In this document: positions 9,485-15,478 of the stretch, piece after piece
Layout of the letters: each line of letters opens with the position of its first letter
Numbering within the stretch: position 1 is the stretch's first letter
NCBI GenBank assembly: GCA_036260395.1
Contig: DASZZY010000055.1
Coordinates: 1-15,478 of the forward strand
Direction: 5' to 3'
From: DASZZY01 sp036260395
GTDB taxonomy: Bacteria; Actinomycetota; UBA4738; CALAEC01
Length of the DNA: 15,478 bases
Notes under the pieces: model-generated
The model's database searches: none
What the model was told of the DNA's origin: nothing
The model's input: only the letters and a program-made list of their open reading frames with translations
Made by a program: the position numbers and the translations under genes

Positions 9485-10561
9485 ATGAGCGAGCGGGGCG
9501 ACGGCCGGGGGGCCCTGCGGCTCCAGGGACTGGTCAAGCACTTCGCCGACGTCGTCGCGGTCGGCGGCATCGACCTCGAGCTGCCCGCCGGGAAGCTGAT
9601 CTCCTTCCTCGGCCCGTCGGGATGCGGAAAGACCACGCTACTCCGGCTCATCGCCGGCCTGGAGCGGCCCACCGAGGGGCGGGTGTTCCTCGACGGCGAG
9701 GACATCACCGACCGGCCCACGCACACCCGGGACGTCGGGATGGTGTTCCAGAGCCTGGCGCTGTTCCCCCACCTCACCGTGGCGGGGAACATCGGCTACG
9801 GGCTCCGCATCCGGGAGGTCGGCCGGGACCAGATCGGCCGCCGCGTCGAGGAGCTGCTTCAGCTGGTGGACCTCGAGGGGCTGGGGAACCGGCGCGTCGC
9901 TCAACTCTCCGGTGGCCAGCGGCAGCGGGTGGCCACGGCTCGGGCGCTGGCGCTGGAGCCGCGCCTGTTCCTGTTGGACGAGCCGCTGTCCGCCCTCGAC
10001 GCCAACCTGCGGGAGCAGCTCCAGGTGGAGCTCCGGCTCCTCCAGCAGAAGCTGGGCATCACCACCGTCATGGTCACCCACGATCAGCGCGAGGCCATGA
10101 CGATGTCGGACCTCGTGGTGGTGATGAAGGACGGCCGGGTCGAGCAGGTCGGCGAGCCGCTCGAGGTCTACCGCAAGCCGGAGACGGCCTTCGTGGCCCG
10201 GTTCATGGGCACCACGAACCTCCTCGAGGGACGGGCCGCCGGGGATGGCCGGGTCTGGGTCCGCGACCGGCCGTTCACGCTGGACGGCGACGCGGGGGCC
10301 GCCGAGGGGGAGCGGATCCTGCTGTCGGTGCGCCCCGAGCACGCGCACCTGGAGACCGGCGAGGCCGAGGGCGAGAACGGGTTGCCGGGGACCGTGGTGT
10401 TCATGCGGGACCTCGGCGAGCTCTTCGAGTGCTACGTGGACTGCGGGCTCGGGGAGAACGTCATCGTCGCGGGCAGCCCCCGGGAGCGCGTCGAGGTCCG
10501 CCAGGGCGACGCCGTCACCGTCCGGTTCCCCCCAGAGGCCTGCGTGGTCGTCCGGACGTGA
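9485..10561 (+). CDS. ABC transporter ATP-binding protein (PotA-like)
   Basis: A 358-residue nucleotide-binding subunit that powers the importer at the inner face of the membrane. All ABC motifs are intact: Walker A GPSGCGKTT (43-51), Q-loop Gln89, signature LSGGQ (141-145), Walker B LFLLDE (161-166), D-loop SALD (169-172) and switch His199. The C-terminal part (about 240-358) contains a TOBE-like domain (LLSVRPEHAHLE, then GTVVFMRDLGELFECYVDCG), which marks the CUT1/Pot/Fbp branch of importers. It starts 19 bases after the binding-protein stop, but the sequence before the ATG is CT-rich with no Shine-Dalgarno match, so translation probably depends on coupling or on low-level initiation. Its stop overlaps the first permease start as GTGA. 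Function certain at family level, substrate not. Confidence 0.94.
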   Translation: MSERGDGRGALRLQGLVKHFADVVAVGGIDLELPAGKLISFLGPSGCGKTTLLRLIAGLERPTEGRVFLDGEDITDRPTHTRDVGMVFQSLALFPHLTVAGNIGYGLRIREVGRDQIGRRVEELLQLVDLEGLGNRRVAQLSGGQRQRVATARALALEPRLFLLDEPLSALDANLREQLQVELRLLQQKLGITTVMVTHDQREAMTMSDLVVVMKDGRVEQVGEPLEVYRKPETAFVARFMGTTNLLEGRAAGDGRVWVRDRPFTLDGDAGAAEGERILLSVRPEHAHLETGEAEGENGLPGTVVFMRDLGELFECYVDCGLGENVIVAGSPRERVEVRQGDAVTVRFPPEACVVVRT

Positions 10562-11415
10562 GCGAGCGAGGCCGCCCCCCGAGAAGGACGCTGCTGGTCC
10601 TGGCGTTCCCCGTGGGGATGCTGGCCGTCTTCTTCGTGGGGCCGTTCCTGACCATGGTGGCCTCGTCCTTCTACCACCGCATCTCCGGCGGTTTCTACGA
10701 GCCGGCCTTCGAGCTGGCCAACTACGGCCGGCTGTTCGACGGGCTGTTCCTGCGGATCACCGGGTTCTCGATCGGCATCTGCCTGCTGGCCGGCGCGGTC
10801 TGCCTCCTGCTGGCCTTCCCGTTCACCTACTTCCTGACCCGGATGCGACGCCGGGCCCAGGTGGTGCTCCTGGTGTTGGTGCTCTCGGCGCTGTCGCTGT
10901 CCGAGGTCATCGTGGGGTTCGGGTGGAGCGTGGTGCTGGGGCGGGCCGCGGGGATCTCGAACATCTTGGTGTGGCTGGGCGTCATGGAGGAGGCCCAGGC
11001 CTACCAGCCCGGGTTCCTGGCGGTGCTGTTCGGGCTGTCGTACATCGCGTTCCCGTTCTCGGTGCTGGCGCTCTACCCGCAGCTGTCGCGGCTGGACCGG
11101 GAGGTCACCGAGGCCGCCCAGACGCTCGGGGCCAGCCCGTGGCGGACGTTCCGGACGGTGGTCATCCCGATCATGCGCCCGACGATCGCGGCCACGTTCC
11201 TGCTCGTCTTCGTGTTCACCCTCGGGAGCTACCTGATCCCGTCGATCCTCGGCCGGCCGGAGCACTGGACGCTCTCGGTGTTCATCTCCGACCAGGCTGC
11301 GTTCAACGCGAACGTGCCGTTCGCCGCGGCCATGGCCATGTTCCTCACGGTGCTCTCCCTGGGGATCGTCTCGATCGTGCTGCTGCTCGAGGCCCGGACC
11401 CGGACGGCGGCCTGA
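10558..11415 (+). CDS. ABC transporter permease (PotB-like)
   Basis: A 285-residue inner-membrane permease with about six hydrophobic segments (roughly 11-33, 68-92, 101-127, 152-173, 211-231 and 257-277). The cytoplasmic EAA loop that docks the ATPase is present: EAAQTLGASPWRTFRTVVIP from Glu185, with the conserved Gly191. The frame is open far upstream as a shadow of the ATPase gene. The true start is the GTG at 10558, which overlaps the ATPase stop as GTGA and yields a Met-Ser-Glu-Arg-Gly start before the first membrane span. Length and topology fit PotB/CUT1 type I importers. It pairs with the next gene to form the heterodimeric pore. Confidence 0.93.
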   Translation: MSERGRPPRRTLLVLAFPVGMLAVFFVGPFLTMVASSFYHRISGGFYEPAFELANYGRLFDGLFLRITGFSIGICLLAGAVCLLLAFPFTYFLTRMRRRAQVVLLVLVLSALSLSEVIVGFGWSVVLGRAAGISNILVWLGVMEEAQAYQPGFLAVLFGLSYIAFPFSVLALYPQLSRLDREVTEAAQTLGASPWRTFRTVVIPIMRPTIAATFLLVFVFTLGSYLIPSILGRPEHWTLSVFISDQAAFNANVPFAAAMAMFLTVLSLGIVSIVLLLEARTRTAA

Positions 11416-12221
11416 TGACGGGCCTGCGGCGCTTCCTGGTCTTCCTGGTCCCGCTGTTCGTGCTCTCGCCGCTGTTGGTGGTCGCCGTGGTCTCCATCAA
11501 CCCAACGCGCTACATGAACTTCCCGCCGGAGGGGTTCTCGGTGAACTGGTACGCCCAGATCTGGGCCGACGAGGGATGGCGGAGCGCCATCCTCCGGAGC
11601 CTGATCATCGCCACGTCGAGCGCGGCGCTGTCGGTGGCCATCGCCCTGCCGCTGGCGTACGTGCTCCGGACCTACCGGATCCGGCTGGCGCCGGTGCTGT
11701 ACTCGCTGGGGATCCTGCCGTTCATGCTGCCGCCGGTCATCAGCGCGCTCGGCGCCCAGGTGTTCTGGAACTCCGTCGGGCACATCGGGCGGATCGAGAA
11801 CGTGATCGTGGCCCACGGGATCTTCTTCTCGACGCTCCCGCTGGTGACGATCGCCCTGGCGGTCGAGACGCTCGACCCCGCGCTGCCGGAGGCCGCCCAG
11901 ACGCTGGGCGCCACCCCCCGGACGACGTTCCGCACGGTGACGCTCCCGCTGCTGGTGCCGCCGATGATCACCGGGTATGCGGCGGCCTTCGTGCTCAGCC
12001 TGAACGAGTACATCATCGCGTTCCTGGTGGCCGGGTTCTCCGTCGAGACGCTGCCGATCAAGATCTTCAACAGCCTCCGGTACGGGTTCACGCCGACGAT
12101 CGCCGCGGTGACCGTGGTGTTCATCGCCGTGGCGGCCACCGTGTTCTCGCTGTTCGCCCGGTTCGGGAACCTGCTGCGGTTCCTGGGGGCCGACCCGGCG
12201 GTGCTCGAGAAGCAGCCCTGA
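11415..12221 (+). CDS. ABC transporter permease (PotC-like)
   Basis: A 268-residue second permease. Hydrophobic spans lie near 7-27, 62-84, 91-116, 130-152, 185-207 and 228-249, and the EAA loop EAAQTLGATPRTTFRTVTLP begins at Glu159 with Gly165. The loop is nearly identical to that of the preceding permease, as usual in heterodimers that bind one ATPase dimer. The start ATG at 11415 shares one base with the previous stop (TGATG), so the two are translationally coupled. The C-terminus has a short cytoplasmic tail. This is the last gene of the importer operon. Its stop lies only four bases from the stop of a convergent aminotransferase gene, leaving no room for a dedicated terminator between them. 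Confidence 0.93.
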   Translation: MTGLRRFLVFLVPLFVLSPLLVVAVVSINPTRYMNFPPEGFSVNWYAQIWADEGWRSAILRSLIIATSSAALSVAIALPLAYVLRTYRIRLAPVLYSLGILPFMLPPVISALGAQVFWNSVGHIGRIENVIVAHGIFFSTLPLVTIALAVETLDPALPEAAQTLGATPRTTFRTVTLPLLVPPMITGYAAAFVLSLNEYIIAFLVAGFSVETLPIKIFNSLRYGFTPTIAAVTVVFIAVAATVFSLFARFGNLLRFLGADPAVLEKQP

Positions 12222-12225
12222 GCGC

Positions 12226-13398
12226 CTACGCCTTGGCCCGCAGCCGTTCGCCGGCGGCGCGCAGCGTCTCCAGCCGCTTGCAGAACGAGAACCGGACCAG
12301 GTGCTGGCCCAGCTCGGCGCGGGAGAAGAATGACGACCCCGGGACCACCGCCACGCCGACGTCGCGGACCAGGCGCATGGCCACCTCGACGTCGCTCCCC
12401 CAGCCGAGGTGGCTGACGTCGGCCAGCACGTAGTAGGCGCCGCGCGGCGGCTGGGCCTTGAAGCCCGCCTCCTCGAGGATCTCCAGCAGCAGCGCCCGGC
12501 GCTCGGCGTACTCCCGCGCCACCGTCTCGTAGTACGTGTCGGGAAGCTTCAGGGCGGTCACGCCGGCGTGCTGGAGCGGCGTGGGCGCGCCCACGGTGAG
12601 GAAGTCGTGGACGGTCCGGATGCCGGCGGTCAGCGGGGCGGGGGCGATGGCCCACCCCACCCGCCAGCCGGTCACCGAATACGTCTTCGAGAGGGCACTG
12701 ATCGTCACGGTCCGGTCCTCCATGCCGGGCACGGTGGCGATCGGGACGTGGCGGGCGCCGTCGTAGGTGATGTGCTCGTAGATCTCGTCGGTGAAGGCCA
12801 CCGCGTCCCACCGCTGGCACAGCGCGGCGACGGTCTGCAGCTCGTCGCGGGAGAAGACCTTCCCGGTCGGGTTGTTCGGGCTGTTGAGCACGATCCCCCG
12901 CGTCCGCGGCCCGAACGCGGCCGCCAGCTCGGCCTCGTCGAACGTCCAGTCCGGCGGGCGGAGCGTCACGCGGCGGGGCTCGGCGCCGGCCAGCACCGCG
13001 TCGGGCCCGTAGTTCTCGTAGAACGGCTCGAACACCACGACCTCGTCGCCCGGGTCGAGGACCGCGAGCATCGAGGAGATCATGGCCTCGGTCGAGCCGC
13101 AGGTGACGGTGACCTCCCGCTCGGGGTCGACGGCCATCCCGTACAGGCGGCCGTACTGGTCCGTGATGGCCTCGCGGAGATCCCGCTCCCCCCAGGTGAT
13201 GGGGTACTGGTTGAGGTCGGCCTCGATCGCCCGGCGGGCGGCCTCCTTGACGTCCTCCGGTGCGGGGAAGTCGGGAAAGCCCTGGGCCAGGTTGACGGCG
13301 CCGTGCTCCATGGCCAGGCGGGTCATCTCCCGGATCACCGACTCGGTGAACGAGGCGGCCTTGCGCGACACCCGGACCTTGTCAGGCACGCCGCCCAT
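12226..13398 (-). CDS. PLP-dependent class I/II aminotransferase (KAT/methionine-aminotransferase-like)
   Basis: A 390-residue fold-type I aminotransferase, cytoplasmic, moving an amino group from an amino acid to a 2-oxo acid. Key residues are in place: the PLP-binding Lys238 in SALSKTYSVTGWRVGW, Asn176 in NSPNNPTGK, Asp204 and Tyr207 (TDEIYEH), the phosphate-binding Arg246, and the carboxylate-binding Arg369 in LVRFSFCK. The NLAQGFPDFPAP opening (36-47), PRGAYYVLADVS and VPGSSFF are typical of the kynurenine/glutamine-transaminase K and YbdL-like methionine aminotransferase group. The exact substrate is not decidable. The ATG at 13398 lies 11 bases after the dehydrogenase stop, with a weak ribosome-binding site, so the pair is likely co-transcribed. 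The frame is open far upstream, but that is antisense to the amidase or shadows the dehydrogenase. Confidence 0.92.
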   Translation of the reverse strand: MGGVPDKVRVSRKAASFTESVIREMTRLAMEHGAVNLAQGFPDFPAPEDVKEAARRAIEADLNQYPITWGERDLREAITDQYGRLYGMAVDPEREVTVTCGSTEAMISSMLAVLDPGDEVVVFEPFYENYGPDAVLAGAEPRRVTLRPPDWTFDEAELAAAFGPRTRGIVLNSPNNPTGKVFSRDELQTVAALCQRWDAVAFTDEIYEHITYDGARHVPIATVPGMEDRTVTISALSKTYSVTGWRVGWAIAPAPLTAGIRTVHDFLTVGAPTPLQHAGVTALKLPDTYYETVAREYAERRALLLEILEEAGFKAQPPRGAYYVLADVSHLGWGSDVEVAMRLVRDVGVAVVPGSSFFSRAELGQHLVRFSFCKRLETLRAAGERLRAKA

Positions 13399-13409
13399 CG
13401 TAGCCGCCG

Positions 13410-14567
13410 TCAGAAGACGATCACCCGGCGGAGGCCCGCGCCGGCGCGGAGCGCCTCCAGGGCGTCGCCCACGCCGTCCAGCGGGATCCGCTCCTCCACC
13501 AGACGGTCGATCGGGAGGCGGCCGTCGAGGTACAGCCGGGCCAGGCGCGGGAAGTCCTCGTCCGGCACCGCCCCGCCGTAGTTGGCGCCGATCACGCGGG
13601 CGCTGCGATCGATCAGGTAGCCGACGTCGAACGACGCGTGCTGGCGGAGCGGCGGGATCCCGATGAGGACCGCGGTCCCGCCGCTGCCCACGAGGTCGAT
13701 GGCCAGCTCGACGGTCGCCGGAAGCCCGATGCACTCGAGGGCGAAGTCCGGACGGCCGCCGACGGCCTCGCGTACCGCCCGCTTCGTGGCCCGCGCGTCG
13801 TCCGACGCCAGGACGGCGTCCGTGGCGCCGAGCTGGCGGGCACGGTCGAGCTTCTCCGCGACCCGGTCGACGGCCACCACCGTCGCCGCTCCGGCCACCG
13901 CGGCGGCCATCACCGCCGACAGCCCGACGCCGCCGGCACCGATGACCACGACGGACGAGCCTGCCGGGACGGCCGCCGTTCGCAGCACCGCCGCCGCCCC
14001 GGTGGTCACCGCACAGCCGATCAGCGCCGCCACCTCCGGCGGGACCTCGGGCGGGAGGGGGACGGCGGCCTGGGCCGGGACCACCGCGGCCTCGGCCCAC
14101 GTGCCGAGGGCCAGCATCGGGAGGACCTCCGTGCCGTCGCCCCGCCGCAGCGGCGTGGTGCCGTCCGGCAGCCGGTCGGCCAGCGCGGTCGTCCCCGTGC
14201 ACTGCGACGGCAGGCCCGCCAGGCACCGCGCGCACGCCCGGCACGGGAAGTACCAGTTGAGCGCCACGAGGTCGCCCACGGCGGGCGCCGTGACGCCGGG
14301 CCCCACCGCCTCGATCCGGCCGGCTCCCTCGTGGCCGAGGACCATCGGGCCGGGGTCGTCCCAGTGGCCGTCGGCCTGGTGGAGGTCCGAGCGGCACACC
14401 CCGCTGGCGGCCATCCGCACCAGGACCTGGCCCGGGCCCGGCGACGCCAGCTCGAGCTCCTCGATGCGCACGGGCCGGCGGACCCCCGGCAGCACCGCCG
14501 CGCGGATCCCCCTCAGCGGCGCGGCCCGGCGATCGGTCTTCTCGTTCGCCTCTCCCTCGGCCGGCAC
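13410..14567 (-). CDS. Zinc-dependent alcohol dehydrogenase (MDR family)
   Basis: A 385-residue medium-chain dehydrogenase that interconverts an alcohol and an aldehyde or ketone. Catalytic zinc ligands Cys58, His79 (with Glu80, GHEGAG) and Cys185 are present, as is the structural zinc cluster Cys109, Cys112, Cys115 and Cys123 with classical spacing. The Rossmann motif GAGGVG spans 210-215, and Asp234 at the end of the second strand favours NAD over NADP. It resembles the class III/aryl alcohol dehydrogenase branch, but substrate is unknown. In context it could oxidise an aldehyde or alcohol from amine breakdown together with the downstream aminotransferase. The GTG at 14567 has no clear ribosome-binding site and adds about 20 residues (EGEANEKTDRR) beyond the usual family start, so the true start may be internal. 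Confidence 0.9.
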   Translation of the reverse strand: MPAEGEANEKTDRRAAPLRGIRAAVLPGVRRPVRIEELELASPGPGQVLVRMAASGVCRSDLHQADGHWDDPGPMVLGHEGAGRIEAVGPGVTAPAVGDLVALNWYFPCRACARCLAGLPSQCTGTTALADRLPDGTTPLRRGDGTEVLPMLALGTWAEAAVVPAQAAVPLPPEVPPEVAALIGCAVTTGAAAVLRTAAVPAGSSVVVIGAGGVGLSAVMAAAVAGAATVVAVDRVAEKLDRARQLGATDAVLASDDARATKRAVREAVGGRPDFALECIGLPATVELAIDLVGSGGTAVLIGIPPLRQHASFDVGYLIDRSARVIGANYGGAVPDEDFPRLARLYLDGRLPIDRLVEERIPLDGVGDALEALRAGAGLRRVIVF

Positions 14568-14587
14568 GTCGGTGGAAGGATAGGCCG

Positions 14588-15478
14588 ATGCTCCGAGAGC
14601 TCGCCGAGGCGGTCGCCACGCGGCGCGTGGGCGCCCGGGAGCTCGTGGCGCTCGCGCTCGAGCGGATCGAGCGGCTGGACCCCGGGATCGGCGCGGTGGT
14701 CGCGGTCCGCGGCGACCAGGCCCTGGAGGAGGCGGCGGCCCTCGATGAGCGGCTGGCGCAGGGGGAGCCGGCCGGCCCGCTCGCCGGGATCCCGTTCCTC
14801 GTCAAGGACATCGAGGACCTCCGGGCGGCGCCGACGACGCATGGGTCGCTGCTGTTCCGCCAGGCGGCTCGGGCCCGAGCCGACGGCGTGATCCCCGCGC
14901 GGCTTCGGGCGGCCGGAGCGATCCCCGTCGGGAAGGCGAATACGCCCGAGTTCGCGTCCGAGGGGTTCACGGCGAACCGGCTGTTCGGCGCCACGCGGAA
15001 CCCCTGGGCGCCGGAATGGTCGCCCGGCGGCTCGAGCGGCGGGTCCGCCGCGGCCATGGCCACGGGGATGGTCCCCGTGGCCACCGCTACCGACACCGGC
15101 GGCTCGATCCGGATACCGGCGGCGTTCTGCGGGCTCGCGGGGATCAAGCCCACCAAGGGCCTGGTCCCGTTCGACGACGACCTGTACTGGGGGGACCTGA
15201 CGACGGCCGGCCCCTTGGGCGCCACGGTGGACGACCTTCGACTCCTGCTCGACGTGATGGCCGACCGCACGCTCGAGGACGCGTCGCTCCCCCGCCGCGT
15301 CATCGCCGTGCCGCGCTTCGTCCCTGCCGGCCCACTCCCGAAGGGCGTGGAGGTGGCCTTCGCCACCGCCCTCGGCGCGATCGAGCGCGACCTCGGGTTC
15401 CCGGTCGAACCCCTGGAGCCGGAGGCCCTCGGCGTGCCGGCGAACCCGGAGGCCGACTGGGGTCGCTGGACGGCGCCC
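14588..15478 (+). CDS. Amidase-signature family enzyme, 3' end outside window
   Basis: The first 297 residues of an amidase-signature hydrolase, cut by the right edge; the family is usually 450-500 residues. The Ser-cisSer-Lys triad is intact: Lys73 (FLVKDIED), Ser149 in GGSSGGSAAA, and nucleophile Ser173 in TDTGGSIRIPA. Spacing of 24 residues between the two serines is as in malonamidase E2. The GLAGIKPTKG segment follows. Such enzymes hydrolyse amides; GatA of tRNA amidotransferase is a relative, but no gatB or gatC is near, and this N-terminus is more like stand-alone amidases. ATG at 14588 has AAGGA seven bases upstream. It is divergent from the dehydrogenase gene with 20 bases between starts. 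A catabolic role with the neighbouring transporter and oxidoreductase is plausible but inferred. Confidence 0.9.
   Translation, partial: MLRELAEAVATRRVGARELVALALERIERLDPGIGAVVAVRGDQALEEAAALDERLAQGEPAGPLAGIPFLVKDIEDLRAAPTTHGSLLFRQAARARADGVIPARLRAAGAIPVGKANTPEFASEGFTANRLFGATRNPWAPEWSPGGSSGGSAAAMATGMVPVATATDTGGSIRIPAAFCGLAGIKPTKGLVPFDDDLYWGDLTTAGPLGATVDDLRLLLDVMADRTLEDASLPRRVIAVPRFVPAGPLPKGVEVAFATALGAIERDLGFPVEPLEPEALGVPANPEADWGRWTAP

Noticed and set aside
13399..15366. Minus-strand upstream extension of the aminotransferase frame to over 1000 codons
   Set aside because: It runs through the dehydrogenase in another frame and antisense to the amidase; the real N-terminus is at the ATG at 13398, just before the conserved NLAQGFPDF region.
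14588..15478. Amidase as GatA of the tRNA amidotransferase
   Set aside because: No gatB or gatC nearby, and the context is catabolic enzymes and a transporter; the family signature alone does not distinguish it.

Overview
The window is a dense, very GC-rich, short-spacing bacterial segment. The GC-biased third codon positions, many GTG starts with 4-base GTGA overlaps, a SARP/BTAD-type regulator and a Tat lipoprotein binding protein all point to an Actinomycetota genome. That assignment is inference from style and gene families; no rRNA or marker gene is present.

Left half (1-8130, minus strand): the first half of a contractile injection system locus of the extracellular (eCIS/PVC/Afp-like) type. 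Read in the direction of transcription (right to left) it holds a SARP/BTAD regulator, an 80-residue unknown protein, the tail sheath, the tail tube, a T4 gp26-like baseplate assembly chaperone with two CxxC pairs, a long disordered linker protein, a DUF4255/Pvc16-type tail terminator with Ig-like C-terminal domains, an AAA+ ATPase (Pvc15/Afp15-type, with a degenerate first AAA module), a second 80-residue protein, and the start codon of one more gene at the window edge. Most junctions from the tube onward are start/stop overlaps or gaps of up to 15 bases, so they look like one translationally coupled operon. Spike, baseplate wedge, LysM, tape-measure and effector genes are not in view and would lie beyond position 1. 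In the 89-base gap before the sheath, the heptamer CGTCACC occurs three times with an exact 11-base period. This is the classical layout of a SARP binding site, and a SARP gene lies just upstream.

Centre (8131-8331): a 201-base divergent promoter region. It carries a near-consensus minus-strand promoter for the regulator (TTCACA, 18 bases, TATGAT) and a plus-strand promoter for the transporter (TTAGCC, 18 bases, TATAGT).

Right half (8332-15478): a complete PotD-PotA-PotB-PotC-like ABC importer on the plus strand (Tat-exported lipoprotein, ATPase, two permeases). It is met tail to tail, with only 4 bases between stops, by a minus-strand pair: a zinc alcohol dehydrogenase followed by a KAT-like class I/II aminotransferase. 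A divergent amidase-signature enzyme begins 20 bases from the dehydrogenase start and runs off the right edge. Together these suggest uptake and breakdown of a polyamine-like or other amine/amide compound; the substrate cannot be read from sequence. Nothing links this half to the injection system except adjacency. No gene-free stretch exceeds 300 bases, and I saw no RNA genes, CRISPR arrays or insertion sequences.
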